Shown here piece after piece: positions 28,620 to 38,839 of a stretch of 64,000 nt of DNA (position 1 is the stretch's first letter; the number at the start of each line of letters is the position of its first letter). The position numbers and the translations under genes are program-made. The notes beneath the pieces are model-generated. The model saw only the letters and a program-made list of their open reading frames with translations. It did not search any database and was not told the DNA's origin. Source of the stretch: Mycolicibacterium doricum (GTDB lineage: Bacteria > Actinomycetota > Actinomycetes > Mycobacteriales > Mycobacteriaceae); the NCBI RefSeq assembly GCF_010728155.1, contig NZ_AP022605.1, forward strand, positions 3,844,001 through 3,908,000, written 5' to 3'.

Positions 28620-29630
28620 TCATCTTGCGGCGCCGTCGTCATGGGGTGCACCCCGCTCCGCGAGCTCACGGCTGGCGTCGAGGTAGCTCATTGCGCCCCG
28701 GGAACCGGGGTCGTAGTCGAGGATCGTCATGCCGTATCCGGGTGCCTCCGAGATCTTCACGCTGCGCGGGATGACCGTGCGCAGCACCTTTTCGCCGAAG
28801 TGGGCGCGCACATCCTGGGCAACCTGATCGGCCAACCGCGTGCGGCCGTCGTACATCGTGAGGATGACGGTCGAGACGGTGAGTTCCGGATTGAGGTGCG
28901 ACTTCACCATCTCGATGTTGCGGAGCAACTGGCCTACACCCTCGAGCGCGTAGTACTCGCATTGAATCGGGATCAGCACCTCCGGTGCGGCCACCAACGC
29001 GTTGATAGTGAGGAGCCCGAGCGACGGAGGGCAGTCGATGAAGACGTAGTCGAAGTCGTACTGCTTCAGTTCTGCGAGCGCCGTGCGCAGCCTGCCCTCC
29101 CGGGCGACCATGCTGACGAGTTCGATCTCCGCCCCCGCGAGATCGATGGTCGCCGGGACGCAGTACAACCGCTCGCTGTGCGGACTCTGCTGGACAGCCT
29201 CCTGTACGGGGATGTCCCCGATCAACACCTCGTACGACGAAGCCGTGCCGGGTCGGTGTTCGATACCGAGCGCCGTGCTGGCATTGCCCTGCGGATCGAG
29301 GTCGATGACCAGAATCTTCAGGCCTTGCCGGGCGAGCGCCGCAGCGATGTTGACGGCGGTGGTCGTCTTACCGACCCCGCCCTTCTGATTGGCGATGGTG
29401 AACACCCGCTGGCGGGTCGGACGCGGCAGCCCGCCCCGCGACGCCGAGTGCAGTAGGCGCACCGCCCGCTCCGCCTCGGCTGCGATCGGAGTGTCGATCA
29501 CCGCATCGCTCTGCCAATCCGAGGGGGGCTCGGCCGCCACACCCTTGGGCACCGCCGGCCATGTTTCACGTGAAACACCCGCGCCGCCAGTTGCTCCCCG
29601 CGTCCCGCCAGGACCCTCGCTCATGCTCAT
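28620..29630 (-). CDS. parA: Chromosome partitioning ATPase ParA
   Basis: A 336-residue ParA/Soj ATPase. The deviant Walker A motif is KGGVGKTTTAVN; Walker B is FIDCPPSLGLLTINAL; the DNA-binding C-terminal half is intact. An N-terminal extension of ~85 residues (Gly/Ala/Pro-rich, containing the parS-encoded VSRET) is typical of mycobacteria. The start at ATG 29630 overlaps the rsmG stop as ATGA, arguing for coupled translation. It works with ParB and, in mycobacteria, with the polar scaffold Wag31. Confidence 0.95.
   Translation of the reverse strand: MSMSEGPGGTRGATGGAGVSRETWPAVPKGVAAEPPSDWQSDAVIDTPIAAEAERAVRLLHSASRGGLPRPTRQRVFTIANQKGGVGKTTTAVNIAAALARQGLKILVIDLDPQGNASTALGIEHRPGTASSYEVLIGDIPVQEAVQQSPHSERLYCVPATIDLAGAEIELVSMVAREGRLRTALAELKQYDFDYVFIDCPPSLGLLTINALVAAPEVLIPIQCEYYALEGVGQLLRNIEMVKSHLNPELTVSTVILTMYDGRTRLADQVAQDVRAHFGEKVLRTVIPRSVKISEAPGYGMTILDYDPGSRGAMSYLDASRELAERGAPHDDGAAR
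29562..29577. promoter_or_regulatory. parS site 1 (inside parA)
   Basis: TGTTTCACGTGAAACA, a perfect 16-bp parS palindrome to which ParB binds. It lies in the 5' part of parA, encoding VSRET in that frame. Confidence 0.97.
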
Positions 29631-30313
29631 CTCCTGCCCGATCTCCTCGGCCGGCCGGGGCCCTTCACCGGCATCGCCCGTCGCGCCTCGACGACGATGG
29701 CTGCTGGGTCCAAATAGTCCGCCCCACATCTCAACACCCTGACATCGACGACACCAACCCGGGCAAGTACCCGACGGCTTTCTTCGACCTCCGCCTCGGC
29801 TCGGGCCCCCTTAAGTGCCAACATCCGGCCGCCGTCGCGGAGCATGCCCATCCCCCAGGTTGCCAGCTTGTCGAGTGATCCGACCGCTCGGGACGTGACG
29901 ACATCCATCTCCCCCACTTCCCGCTGCACTCCCGAATCCTCTGCCCGACCCCGTACCACCGTGACGGCGAGACCGAGGACGTCCACCACCTCGGTGAGAA
30001 ACTCGCAGCGGCGCTGCATCGACTCGATAAGTGTGACCTGGACGTCGGGTCGGGCCAGTGCCAACGGTATCCCGGGTAGTCCGGCTCCGCTGCCGATGTC
30101 GGCGATCCGCTCGCCCGGCAAGATCAATTCGCCGAGCGCCGCGCTGTTCAGTATGTGCCGATCCCAGACGCGGTCCGTCTCCCGTGGGCCGATCATCCCG
30201 CGGTCGACGCCGACGGTAACCAAGAAGTCGGCGTAGCGCTGTGCTGCCTGTAGGCGATGCCCGAAGACTGCCTCGGCGGTCGGCGGCGGCGTTACGTGTT
30301 TCACGTGAAACAT
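29627..30313 (-). CDS. rsmG: 16S rRNA (guanine-N7) methyltransferase RsmG (GidB)
   Basis: A 228-residue SAM-dependent enzyme methylating a guanine in the 530 loop of 16S rRNA; loss gives low-level streptomycin resistance. SAM-binding motif IADIGSGAGLPGIPLALARPD is near residue 70, followed by VTLIESMQRRCEFL and the RAVGSLDKLATWG motif. The first residues MFHVKHV are dictated by a parS site overlapping the ATG at 30313. parA follows with a 4-base overlap. Confidence 0.94.
   Translation of the reverse strand: MFHVKHVTPPPTAEAVFGHRLQAAQRYADFLVTVGVDRGMIGPRETDRVWDRHILNSAALGELILPGERIADIGSGAGLPGIPLALARPDVQVTLIESMQRRCEFLTEVVDVLGLAVTVVRGRAEDSGVQREVGEMDVVTSRAVGSLDKLATWGMGMLRDGGRMLALKGARAEAEVEESRRVLARVGVVDVRVLRCGADYLDPAAIVVEARRAMPVKGPGRPRRSGRR
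30297..30312. promoter_or_regulatory. parS site 2 (at rsmG start)
   Basis: TGTTTCACGTGAAACA, the second perfect parS site, 735 bp from the first. Its last two bases are part of the rsmG start codon, so ParB binding here overlaps the rsmG-parA-parB translation start region. Confidence 0.97.
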
Positions 30314-30365
30314 CCCCTGCCTATCGGCGAACCAGCTTCGGCTGAACTACATCGATGTAACTCGT

Positions 30366-30911
30366 TCAGTCGACGAGCACGACTACACGGCGAGACGGCT
30401 CCACGCCCCGACTCTCGCTGTGCACTCCGTCCACCGCCGCAACGGCGTCGTGGACGATCTTTCGTTCGAACGGCGTCATCGGCGCGAGCTCCTCGCGCTC
30501 ACCGGTCTCCAGGACGCGGCGCGCGACCTTCTCGCCCAACGCGGCAAGCTCGTCGCGGCGGCGGCGGCGCCACCGAGCGATGTCCAGCATGAGCCGGCTG
30601 CGCTCCCCCGTCTTCTGGTGAACGGCCAACCGCGTCAGCTCCTGTAGCGCGTCGAGCACCTCGCCCTTGCGACCCACCAACTTGTTCAGATCGGCCCCGC
30701 CGTCGATGCTCACCACTGCGCGGTCACCTTCGACGTCCAGATCGATGTCGCCGTCGAAGTCCAGTAGATCGAGCAACTCCTCCAGGTAGTCGCCGGCGAT
30801 CTCGCCTTCGGTCACCAACTGGTCCTCGAGCTCGTCCTCCGAAGCCGCGGGGTCCACGCCCTCCGTCGTCTCGACGTCCTCGGTCAGCTCGGTCGTATCA
30901 GCGTCGGTCAT
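30366..30911 (-). CDS. jag: Jag/KhpB RNA-binding protein (R3H domain)
   Basis: A 181-residue protein. The first ~55 residues are acidic and low complexity (TDADTTELTEDVETTEGVD). A KH-like domain follows (VEGDRAVVSIDGGADLNKLVGRKGEVLDALQELTRLAV), then an R3H domain (ELAPMTPFERKIVHDAVAAVDGVHSESRGVEPSRRVVV). ATG 30911 is 35 bases after the yidC stop and is the natural start; the longer frame through yidC is spurious. Jag/KhpB is an RNA-binding protein tied to cell elongation and protein insertion, and always sits with yidC. Confidence 0.93.
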   Translation of the reverse strand: MTDADTTELTEDVETTEGVDPAASEDELEDQLVTEGEIAGDYLEELLDLLDFDGDIDLDVEGDRAVVSIDGGADLNKLVGRKGEVLDALQELTRLAVHQKTGERSRLMLDIARWRRRRRDELAALGEKVARRVLETGEREELAPMTPFERKIVHDAVAAVDGVHSESRGVEPSRRVVVLVD

Positions 30912-30946
30912 CTCTGCCTCTTCCTCTTCCGCCAGTGCCGGACTGG

Positions 30947-32041
30947 TCAACGCTTGCGCTTCTTGGGCCGGGCTCCCGGCTTCGGTGTTCGGCTCTGCGC
31001 CTGTCCACCTGTCGGATTCGCGGCCCCGTTCCCGCTCGCCTTCGCCGCGGACCCACTCGCCGCACCGTCGGCACCACTCGCCAAACCCTCGACCGCCTCC
31101 GCGCCGGCCTCGCTCGCGGCCTGCGCCTTGCGCGCGCGCTTCGGCTTGGCACCGGGTGCGGGCGCGTTCGCGGCGCGGCGCTCCAACTCTTCGGCCTTCT
31201 TCGCCTCTTCTTCCTTCTCGATCTTGCCGAACACGTAGTGCTGCTGACCGTAGGTCCAGATGTTGTTGGCGAGCCAGTACATGATCACCGCGAGCGGCAG
31301 GAACGGGCCGCCCACGACCACGCCGAGCGGAAAGACATACAGCGCCAGCTTGTTCATCAACGCGGTCTGCGGGTTGGCCGCCGCCTCCGGCGTCTGACGA
31401 GCCACCGACGCGCGGCTGTTGAAGTGCGTCGCGATGCCGGCCAGCAGCATGATCGGCACACCGACGACCACCACCGCTACCCGGTTGAACTCCGTGAACG
31501 CCTCCAAACCGTGCTGCTGGATCATCGTCGCGCCCAGCGGCGCCCCGAAAAGGTTGGCGTCCAGGAAGTGTGCAACGTCGGTCGCGCTGAACACATAGTT
31601 CGGGAGGCTGCGGTTCTCCTCCACCGAAAGGCCCAGCCGTCCGATACCCGTCTGCGTCCGGTTGAAGGACATGAGGACGTGGTAGAGACCGAGGAACACC
31701 GGGATCTGGGCGAGCATCGGCAAGCACCCGAGGATCGGGTTGAATCCGTGCTCCTTCTGGAGCTTCTGCATCTCCAGCGCCATCCGCTGGCGGTCCTTGC
31801 CGTACTTCTTCTGCAGTGCCTTGATCTGCGGCTGCAGTTCCTGCATCTGTCGCGTGGTGCGGATCTGCCGAACGAACGGCTTGTAGAGGATCGCGCGCAG
31901 GGTGAAGACCAGAAACATCACCGACAGTGCCCAAGCGAAGAAATTGTCGGGACCCAGGAGGAAGGCGAACGCCTTGTACCAGACCCACATAATCGCCGAG
32001 ACCGGATAGTAGATGATGTCGAGGCTGAACCAGTTAAACAC
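30947..32041 (-). CDS. yidC: Membrane protein insertase YidC
   Basis: A 364-residue insertase of the Oxa1/Alb3 family. Membrane segments include [64 protein letters not shown], and [35 protein letters not shown] long basic Ala-rich C-terminal tail ([15 protein letters not shown] to RPKKRKR) likely contacts ribosomes. I choose GTG 32041 because family proteins begin just before the FSLDxIYY segment and because it overlaps the yidD stop by 8 bases. Confidence 0.94.
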   Translation of the reverse strand: MFNWFSLDIIYYPVSAIMWVWYKAFAFLLGPDNFFAWALSVMFLVFTLRAILYKPFVRQIRTTRQMQELQPQIKALQKKYGKDRQRMALEMQKLQKEHGFNPILGCLPMLAQIPVFLGLYHVLMSFNRTQTGIGRLGLSVEENRSLPNYVFSATDVAHFLDANLFGAPLGATMIQQHGLEAFTEFNRVAVVVVGVPIMLLAGIATHFNSRASVARQTPEAAANPQTALMNKLALYVFPLGVVVGGPFLPLAVIMYWLANNIWTYGQQHYVFGKIEKEEEAKKAEELERRAANAPAPGAKPKRARKAQAASEAGAEAVEGLASGADGAASGSAAKASGNGAANPTGGQAQSRTPKPGARPKKRKR

Positions 32042-32372
32042 GCGACTTGCTCCTGACGGGGTCGGCGGTGACATCTGCACCGCGTCGTTCTTGGGGCGGC
32101 GCGCTCGCCGCGTCCGGCCGTTCGGGGATCGGATCCCATCCTCCCCGATGCCACGGGCCGCACTTCGCCAGCCGCACGACCGAGAGCCACCCGCCTCGTA
32201 TCAACCCGTACTCGGTCAGCGCCTCCACCGCGTACTGACTGCAGGTCGGCGTGAACCGGCACGACGGGTAGCGAAGCGGAGAGATCATGTGGCGGTAGAG
32301 CTGGATGGCGTACACAACAGCCCTCAGTGGGATGGAAGTGGCCGAGATGCTCACTCGTCGTCGGGTATTCAC
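32034..32372 (-). CDS. yidD: Membrane protein insertion efficiency factor YidD
   Basis: A 112-residue YidD protein with the family core [62 protein letters not shown]; the three conserved cysteines (SCRF, TCSQ, KCGP) are present. It probably helps YidC insert membrane proteins. Its ATG overlaps the rnpA stop (ATGA). Confidence 0.94.
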   Translation of the reverse strand: MNTRRRVSISATSIPLRAVVYAIQLYRHMISPLRYPSCRFTPTCSQYAVEALTEYGLIRGGWLSVVRLAKCGPWHRGGWDPIPERPDAASAPPQERRGADVTADPVRSKSRV

Positions 32373-32725
32373 GCCGAGGCCTCGGCACGCGCCCGGGCTC
32401 GGCGCAGCGCCACGGAGAGTTGGTGCGCCAGGCTTGCAGATGTCGCCGTGCCCGCGCCCGGCAGCGCGCGGATCACCAGTCGGTGTCCGGGCTGCAGTTG
32501 GGCGAGCATCGGGTACAGGATGTGTCGGAGCCGGCGGGAAACCCGGTGGCGCACCACGGCGTTACCCACCGACTTGCCCACCACCAGACCGACGCGCGGA
32601 CCGCTGGGATCGTCGATGACTTTCGCCATATGCAGCACCAGATCGGGTTGCGCCGAGCGCACCCCTTTACTGACCGTGGTACTGAACTCCGTCGACCGGG
32701 TCATCCGGTACCGAGCCGGAAGCAC
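32369..32725 (-). CDS. rnpA: Ribonuclease P protein component
   Basis: A 118-residue protein subunit of RNase P, which trims tRNA 5' ends. It starts at GTG 32725 ([20 protein letters not shown]) and carries the basic signature [16 protein letters not shown], the local form of the RNR motif. It lies 21 bases after rpmH and overlaps yidD, as in most bacteria. Confidence 0.94.
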   Translation of the reverse strand: MLPARYRMTRSTEFSTTVSKGVRSAQPDLVLHMAKVIDDPSGPRVGLVVGKSVGNAVVRHRVSRRLRHILYPMLAQLQPGHRLVIRALPGAGTATSASLAHQLSVALRRARARAEASA

Positions 32726-32746
32726 CGCGTGAGATTCTGCGTCGAC

Positions 32747-32890
32747 TCACGCAGTCAGAGAACGGCGGCCCTTACGACGGCGGCCCGTCACGATCGCCCG
32801 GCCGGCACGGGTGCGCATCCGCAGCCGGAACCCGTGCACCCGTGCACGTCGGCGGTTGTTGGGCTGGAACGTCCGCTTGCCCTTGGCCAC
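32747..32890 (-). CDS. rpmH: 50S ribosomal protein L34
   Basis: A 47-residue, strongly basic protein read from GTG 32890: it begins with the near-universal [20 protein letters not shown] and ends KGRRSLTA before a TGA. This is standard bacterial L34. It heads the minus-strand operon rpmH-rnpA-yidD-yidC-jag. Confidence 0.96.
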
Positions 32891-33437
32891 GGCAATATCT
32901 CCTCGTTACGTGTGGCATCCACATTCCGTCCGCATGTCACTCACGGATGGACGCGGTCGCCGTTGTTGAGCTCGTGCGTCTTGCGTGCTTGCCGGCGCGG
33001 TCTCCGTCCCCGGATCGCAGCCGTATCGCCACGTGCGGGCGACTGTTCGAGGGTACTGACGAGATTTCCCGGGGTCAAACCTCGCCGCTGAGGCGGCCGA
33101 TCGTTGACATCCGTCACATTCTTCACCGCTATCGACGGACAGAAAGACGAAGTCTCCCAATGTTGTCGAACGGTTGGCACTCCGAGAGAAAACTGTTAGC
33201 TTCTGGCAATGCCGTTTCGGACCCGGAACGGCCGCCGACAACGAAACGAGGACGATTCACCGGCCGCGAGCCCACAGCCCCACCATCCGCTGTGCCGAGC
33301 CTCGTCCCGGTGGCGTCCCAACCGGTAGACAACAGAACGACCGACGCCCGTCCTCTCTCCACAGGTTGTGGATAACTTTGTGGACAGTTTGTCTTCGTTC
33401 GATTGGTCGTCTCTGGACGGACCGCAAGGGGGTAGCA
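32891..33437. promoter_or_regulatory. rpmH-dnaA divergent intergenic region
   Basis: 547 bases without a credible gene. It carries the rpmH promoter on one side and the dnaA promoter on the other. Near dnaA there are two reverse-oriented DnaA boxes: TTGTGGATAA at 33366-33375 and TTGTGGACA at 33378-33386, suggesting DnaA autoregulation. A ribosome site AAGGGGG lies at 33426-33432. Confidence 0.7.
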
Positions 33438-34928
33438 GTGTTGACCGCTGACCCCGACCCACCTTTCGTCGCCGTCTGGAACAACGTCGTGGCCGAACTC
33501 AACGGCGCCGCCGCGGCCACCGGACCGCGCAACGGCGACCGTGCGCTGCCAGCCCTGACACCTCAGCAACGAGCCTGGCTCAAGCTCGTCAAACCTCTCG
33601 TGATCACCGAGGGGTTTGCTCTGCTGTCGGTGCCCACGCCATTCGTCCAGAACGAGATCGAGCGTCACCTTCGCGAACCGATCATCACAGCGTTGAGCCG
33701 CCATCTCGGCCAACGCGTGGAACTCGGCGTGCGGATCGCCACACCGTCCCCCGGGGAGGACGACCCACCACCGTCCCCGGTGAGCTCCGAAGTCGACGAA
33801 GTCGACGAGGACACCGAAGCGCGTGCGAGCGCCGAGGAGACATGGCCGCGGTACTTCAGCCGCCCGCCCGAGACGCCGGCCGCCGAGGATCCGAACGCGG
33901 TCAGCCTCAATCGGCGCTACACGTTCGACACGTTCGTCATCGGCGCCTCGAACCGGTTCGCCCACGCGGCGACGCTGGCCATCGCCGAGGCACCGGCTCG
34001 GGCGTACAACCCGTTGTTCATCTGGGGTGAGTCCGGTCTGGGCAAGACACATCTACTGCACGCGGCCGGCAACTATGCCCAACGCCTCTTCCCCGGCATG
34101 CGCGTGAAGTACGTCTCCACCGAGGAATTCACCAACGACTTCATCAACTCGCTGCGCGACGACCGCAAGGCGTCGTTCAAGCGGAGTTACCGCGACATCG
34201 ACGTGCTGCTGGTCGACGACATCCAGTTCATCGAAGGCAAGGAAGGCATCCAGGAGGAGTTCTTCCACACCTTCAACACGCTGCACAACGCGAACAAGCA
34301 GATCGTCATCTCCTCCGACCGCCCGCCCAAACAGCTGGCGACGTTGGAGGATCGGCTACGGACGCGGTTCGAGTGGGGGCTGATCACCGACGTGCAGCCG
34401 CCCGAACTGGAGACGCGTATCGCGATCCTGCGCAAGAAGGCCCAGATGGACCGCCTCGACGTCCCCGACGACGTCCTCGAGCTCATCGCCAGCAGCATCG
34501 AGCGCAACATCCGCGAGCTCGAAGGGGCGCTGATCCGGGTCACCGCGTTCGCCTCGCTCAACAAGACGCCGATCGACAAGTCCCTCGCCGAGATCGTGCT
34601 GCGTGACCTCATCTCCGACGCCAGTACCATGCAGATCTCGACGGCGGCGATCATGGCGGCCACCGCGGAGTATTTCCAGACCACGATCGAAGAGCTCCGT
34701 GGCCCCGGTAAGACCCGTGCGTTGGCGCAGTCCCGACAGATCGCGATGTACCTGTGCCGTGAACTGACCGACCTGTCCCTGCCGAAGATCGGGCAGGCGT
34801 TCGGCCGCGACCACACGACTGTGATGTACGCCGAGAAGAAGATCCGGGGCGAGATGGCCGAACGTCGCGAGGTGTTCGATCACGTCAAGGAACTCACCAC
34901 GCGGATCCGCCAGCGCGCCAAGCGCTGA
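33438..34928 (+). CDS. dnaA: Chromosomal replication initiator DnaA
   Basis: A 496-residue AAA+ initiator. Domain I covers ~1-95 ([46 protein letters not shown]), an acidic linker ~100-160 follows, then AAA+ with Walker [14 protein letters not shown] and Walker [16 protein letters not shown]. Domain IV carries the DnaA signature [18 protein letters not shown] near the C-terminus. I take GTG 33438, eight bases from the AAGGGGG site; the TTG at 33441 in the next codon is an equally reasonable start. Earlier in-frame starts lack similarity. Confidence 0.96.
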   Translation: MLTADPDPPFVAVWNNVVAELNGAAAATGPRNGDRALPALTPQQRAWLKLVKPLVITEGFALLSVPTPFVQNEIERHLREPIITALSRHLGQRVELGVRIATPSPGEDDPPPSPVSSEVDEVDEDTEARASAEETWPRYFSRPPETPAAEDPNAVSLNRRYTFDTFVIGASNRFAHAATLAIAEAPARAYNPLFIWGESGLGKTHLLHAAGNYAQRLFPGMRVKYVSTEEFTNDFINSLRDDRKASFKRSYRDIDVLLVDDIQFIEGKEGIQEEFFHTFNTLHNANKQIVISSDRPPKQLATLEDRLRTRFEWGLITDVQPPELETRIAILRKKAQMDRLDVPDDVLELIASSIERNIRELEGALIRVTAFASLNKTPIDKSLAEIVLRDLISDASTMQISTAAIMAATAEYFQTTIEELRGPGKTRALAQSRQIAMYLCRELTDLSLPKIGQAFGRDHTTVMYAEKKIRGEMAERREVFDHVKELTTRIRQRAKR

Positions 34929-35498
34929 GCGTCCGCTCCGTTCACCGGTTTACCGCCGCCGAGTGCATCCGGCGGCCTTCTGTCACGTGTCGAAAGCGTG
35001 CCGAGCAGCCGCGCCGGAAAAACCTCGAGCACCTGCTGTCACGTCCGTCACTCATCGATCCTGTGGACAGTCTGGGGACAAGCCGGTGACCGAGCCTTGG
35101 CGGAAACCCGGGTTGTCACACAACGCGGTCACCGTCCACAGCCGGGGCCGGTTGGCGCGCATGTTCGTCCACAGCTGTCGCCCATGCCGACACGCCTGTC
35201 AGGCTGCGACGGAGGCCACCATCCCCAATTTCCACAGCCCCTACTACTGTTGCTTGTATATCTCTGTAGTTCTCTTCTAAGAACACAGGCTTTGGGGACA
35301 CACCCGATCGCCGCACCCGACGCTGTCGGAGTGCGCTCGTTGTCGGACCGATCGATTAGCTTTCAAGTTCGAGTGGAAACCTCTACGGTGGTTCATCGAC
35401 AGCCGTTACGGTCGTCGAGACGCATCAGGGCGAGGCGTTCCGAGGCGCTGGTGAAACCGCTGGTAGAAGCTCATTGTGGTGTTATGCGAGGGGACGCT
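34929..35498. other. oriC (dnaA-dnaN intergenic region)
   Basis: 570 bases with no gene between dnaA and dnaN, the usual mycobacterial origin. DnaA-box-like sites near the TTGTCCACA consensus: TGTCCACAG (reverse) at 35061-35069, CCGTCCACA at 35132-35140, TCGTCCACA at 35165-35173, and ATTTCCACA at 35228-35236. Weaker TGTCCCCAG- and TGTCCCCAAA-like reverse sites lie near 35072 and 35290. An AT-richer stretch at about 35240-35290 is a candidate unwinding element. The dnaN promoter must also lie here. Confidence 0.85.
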
Positions 35499-36695
35499 AT
35501 GGACGTGGTGCCGACGACGGCGGGTCACACCGACCTGAAGTTCCGCCTGGTACGCGAGGACTTCGCCGATGCCGTGGCCTGGGTGGCCCGCAATCTGCCG
35601 ACCCGTCCGACCGTTCCCGTCCTGGCCGGCGTGCTGCTCACCGGTGACGACGACGGGCTGACGATCTCCGGATTCGACTACGAGGTGTCGGCGGAGGTCC
35701 GCGTCGCAGCCGAAATTGCTTCGCCGGGAAGCGTTCTGGTGTCGGGCCGGCTGTTGTCCGACATCACCAAGGCGCTGCCGGCCAAACCCGTCGACGTCAG
35801 TGCCGAGGGCACGCGTGTGTCGCTGACCTGTGGTAGTGCCCGGTTCTCGCTGCCGACCATGGCGGTCGAGGATTACCCGGCGCTGCCCGCGCTGCCCGAC
35901 GAGACCGGGATGATCGGCGCGAGCCTGTTCGCCGAGGCCATCGGCCAGGTGGCGGTCGCCGCCGGCCGTGACGACACTCTGCCCATGCTCACCGGTATCC
36001 GTGTCGAGATCACCGGTGACAGCGTGGTTTTGGCGGCCACCGATCGCTTCCGGTTGGCGGTGCGCGAGCTGACCTGGGCGACGAGCTCCCCCGACGTCGA
36101 GGCGGCGGTGTTGGTTCCGGCCAAGACCCTCGCCGAGGCCGCCAAGGCCGGCAGCGACGGCACCGAGGTGCACCTCGCGCTCGGGGCAGGCGCGGCCGTC
36201 GGCACCGAGGGTCTGCTCGGTATCCGCAGCGAGGGAAAGCGCAGCACCACCCGCCTGCTGGACGCCGAGTTCCCGAAGTTCCGGCAGCTACTGCCCAACG
36301 AGCACACCGCCGTCGCCACGATCGGCGTCGCCGAACTCACCGAGGCGATCAAGCGCGTCGCGTTGGTGGCCGACCGCGGTGCCCAGATTCGCATGGAGTT
36401 CGCCGACGACGTGCTGCGGCTGTCCGCCGGTGCCGACGACGTCGGCCGCGCCGAGGAAGACCTGGCCGTCGCCTTCTCCGGTGACCCGCTGACCATCGCC
36501 TTCAACCCCACCTACCTCACCGACGGGCTCGGATCGTTGCATTCCGCGCGTGTGACATTCGGCTTCACCACACCGAGCCGGCCAGCGGTCCTCCGCCCGG
36601 CGGGTGACGAGGACACCGGTGGCGGCGCAGGCCCGTTCCCGGCCATGCACACCGATTACGTTTACCTGTTGATGCCGGTACGGCTTCCCGGCTGA
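35499..36695 (+). CDS. dnaN: DNA polymerase III beta clamp
   Basis: A 398-residue sliding clamp with three repeated domains. Recognisable segments: [68 protein letters not shown], and the C-terminal [22 protein letters not shown] 35499 ([10 protein letters not shown]) matches the family start; ATG 35484 is in frame five codons upstream. It is followed by gnd after 29 bases, giving the usual mycobacterial dnaN-gnd-recF-dciA run. Confidence 0.96.
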   Translation: MDVVPTTAGHTDLKFRLVREDFADAVAWVARNLPTRPTVPVLAGVLLTGDDDGLTISGFDYEVSAEVRVAAEIASPGSVLVSGRLLSDITKALPAKPVDVSAEGTRVSLTCGSARFSLPTMAVEDYPALPALPDETGMIGASLFAEAIGQVAVAAGRDDTLPMLTGIRVEITGDSVVLAATDRFRLAVRELTWATSSPDVEAAVLVPAKTLAEAAKAGSDGTEVHLALGAGAAVGTEGLLGIRSEGKRSTTRLLDAEFPKFRQLLPNEHTAVATIGVAELTEAIKRVALVADRGAQIRMEFADDVLRLSAGADDVGRAEEDLAVAFSGDPLTIAFNPTYLTDGLGSLHSARVTFGFTTPSRPAVLRPAGDEDTGGGAGPFPAMHTDYVYLLMPVRLPG

Positions 36696-36724
36696 CCGGT
36701 CTGAACCGACCAAGAGGGGCGGAC

Positions 36725-37618
36725 ATGCAACTGGGTCTGGTGGGGCTCGGCAAAATGGGCTTCAACATGCGCGAACGCCTGCGTCACGGCGGACACGACG
36801 TCGTCGGGTACGACCCTCGGCCGGAAGTCAGCGACGTTCCGTCGCTCGGTGCGCTGGCCGAGGCGCTGTCGGCTCCCAGGGTGGTGTGGGTGATGGTTCC
36901 GTCGGGTCCGGTCACCCACGACACGATCGTCTCGCTGGCCGACACCCTGGGTACGGGCGACCTGGTGATCGACGGCGGTAACTCGAGATTCACCGAGGAT
37001 GGGCCGCACGCAAAGTTGTTGGGAAACAAGGGAATAGGCTTCATCGATGCGGGCGTGTCGGGCGGTATCTGGGGTCTGGCGGAGGGTTACGGGCTCATGG
37101 TCGGCGGTGACGACACCGACATCGAGCGGGTCATGCCGATCTTCGACACGCTGCGCCCCCCGGGTGACCGGGCGGACGGCTTCGTCCACGCAGGGCCCGT
37201 CGGTGCGGGCCACTTCGCCAAGATGGTGCACAACGGCGTGGAGTATGCGTTGATGACCGCCTACGGCGAGGGTTACGAGCTGCTCGCCGCTGAGGAGTTG
37301 ATCAGCGACCCCCAGGCGGTGTACCAGGCGTGGACGAACGGCACGGTGGTCCGGTCGTGGCTGCAGCAGCTGCTCGCCAAGGCTCTTCGTGAAGACCCCG
37401 GGCTCACCGAGATCTCCGGCTACACTGAGGATTCGGGCGAAGGCCGGTGGACGGTCGAGGAAGCTATCCGGCTTCGTGTGCCGGTCCCGTCGATCGCCGC
37501 GTCGCTGTTCGCGCGGTTCGCCTCGCGTCAAGAGGACTCCCCCACCATGAAGGCGGTCTCGGCGTTGCGGAACCAGTTCGGCGGGCACGCCGTCCACAGG
37601 ATCAGCAAGTCGGGATAG
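36725..37618 (+). CDS. gnd: 6-phosphogluconate dehydrogenase, NAD-type (short form)
   Basis: A 297-residue short-form decarboxylating 6-phosphogluconate dehydrogenase (GntZ/YqeC group). The Rossmann motif is GLVGLGKMGFNMRERL, followed by DGGNSRFTED, the substrate motif FIDAGVSGGIWGLAEGYGLMVGG and the catalytic region GPVGAGHFAKMVHNGVEYALM. It oxidises 6-phosphogluconate to ribulose 5-phosphate in the pentose phosphate pathway. Its place between dnaN and recF is standard for fast-growing mycobacteria and absent in M. tuberculosis. Confidence 0.92.
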   Translation: MQLGLVGLGKMGFNMRERLRHGGHDVVGYDPRPEVSDVPSLGALAEALSAPRVVWVMVPSGPVTHDTIVSLADTLGTGDLVIDGGNSRFTEDGPHAKLLGNKGIGFIDAGVSGGIWGLAEGYGLMVGGDDTDIERVMPIFDTLRPPGDRADGFVHAGPVGAGHFAKMVHNGVEYALMTAYGEGYELLAAEELISDPQAVYQAWTNGTVVRSWLQQLLAKALREDPGLTEISGYTEDSGEGRWTVEEAIRLRVPVPSIAASLFARFASRQEDSPTMKAVSALRNQFGGHAVHRISKSG

Positions 37619-37625
37619 CTACCGC

Positions 37626-37699
37626 GGACGCGAGGAGCAATGAGATGCTGCGGACGCGAGGAGCAATGAGATGCTCTGGACGCGAGGAGCAATGAGATG
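37626..37699 (+). repeat. Triplicated translation-initiation region before recF
   Basis: Three copies of GGACGCGAGGAGCAATGAGA plus TG, starting at 37626, 37652 and 37678 (period 26 bp). Each contains a GAGGAG ribosome site and an ATG; the third copy's ATG at 37697 is the recF start. The ATG at 37645 opens a 16-codon reading frame whose TGA (37693-37695) ends one base before the recF ATG. Confidence 0.95.
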
Positions 37700-38839
37700 T
37701 TCGTCCGGCACCTGACGCTGACCGACTTCCGGTCCTGGGCGCGTGCCGACCTGGAACTGGAGCCCGGACGCACCGTCTTTATCGGCCCAAACGGGTTCGG
37801 TAAGACGAATCTCATTGAGTCCCTGTGGTATTGCGCTACGTTGGGTTCTCATCGGGTGGCGTCGGACGCACCGTTGATTCGGGCCGGCGCATCGCGTGCG
37901 GTGGTGTCGACCATCGTCGTCAACGAGGGGCGTGAGTTGGCCGTCGACCTCGAGGTCACCACAGGACGGGTCAACAAGGCGCGGCTGAACCGTTCGCCGG
38001 TGCGCAGCCCGCGGGAAGTGCTCGGGGTTTTGCGTGCGGTGCTGTTCGCACCGGAGGATCTTACGCTGGTCCGCGGCGACCCAGGGGAACGTCGCCGGTA
38101 TCTCGACGATCTGGCCACCACCCGTCGTCCAGCCATCGCCGGTGTACGGGCCGATTACGACCGGGTCATCCGGCAGCGCACGGCACTGTTGAAAGGCGCC
38201 GCGGCGGCCCGGTACCGCGGTGATCGCAGCGTGCTCGACACCCTCGACGTCTGGGACGGTCACCTCGCCGCGCACGGCGCGTTGCTGATGGCCGCGCGTG
38301 CGGACCTCGTGCATGACCTCGCGCCGGAGGTCGAGAAGGCCTACCAACTTCTGGCGCCCGGTTCGCGGCCCGCGGCCATCCGGTATCGCACCAGCATCGA
38401 GGCGGAGGACGACGTCAGCGTCGAGTACTACGAGGCGGCGCTGCTCGACGCGATGGCTCGGCGCCGTGACGCCGAACTCGAACGGGGTGTGTGCCTGGTC
38501 GGCCCGCACCGTGACGACCTCGAGTTGCGGCTCGGCGACCAAATGGCCAAAGGTTACGCCAGCCAAGGGGAATCGTGGTCGATGGCATTGTCGCTGCGGC
38601 TGGCCGCCTATGAGTTGCTGCGCACCGACGGCAGCGATCCGGTGCTACTGCTCGACGACGTGTTCGCCGAACTCGACGCCGCCCGGCGGCGCGCTCTGGC
38701 CGAGGTCGCCGCATCCGCTGAGCAGGTGATCGTCACCGCGGCGGTGGCCGAGGACATCCCCGCCGGCTGGGATGCGCGGCCGATCATGATCCACATGCAG
38801 GACGACGACGATGGGCGCGTGTCGATGGTGGGGCCATGA
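37697..38839 (+). CDS. recF: DNA replication/repair protein RecF
   Basis: A 380-residue SMC-like ATPase that helps load RecA at gapped DNA. Walker A is GPNGFGKTN at residues ~35-43, the ABC signature is [20 protein letters not shown], and Walker B is [18 protein letters not shown]. The N-terminus [37 protein letters not shown] is typical. dciA overlaps its stop by 4 bases (ATGA). Confidence 0.95.
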   Translation: MFVRHLTLTDFRSWARADLELEPGRTVFIGPNGFGKTNLIESLWYCATLGSHRVASDAPLIRAGASRAVVSTIVVNEGRELAVDLEVTTGRVNKARLNRSPVRSPREVLGVLRAVLFAPEDLTLVRGDPGERRRYLDDLATTRRPAIAGVRADYDRVIRQRTALLKGAAAARYRGDRSVLDTLDVWDGHLAAHGALLMAARADLVHDLAPEVEKAYQLLAPGSRPAAIRYRTSIEAEDDVSVEYYEAALLDAMARRRDAELERGVCLVGPHRDDLELRLGDQMAKGYASQGESWSMALSLRLAAYELLRTDGSDPVLLLDDVFAELDAARRRALAEVAASAEQVIVTAAVAEDIPAGWDARPIMIHMQDDDDGRVSMVGP

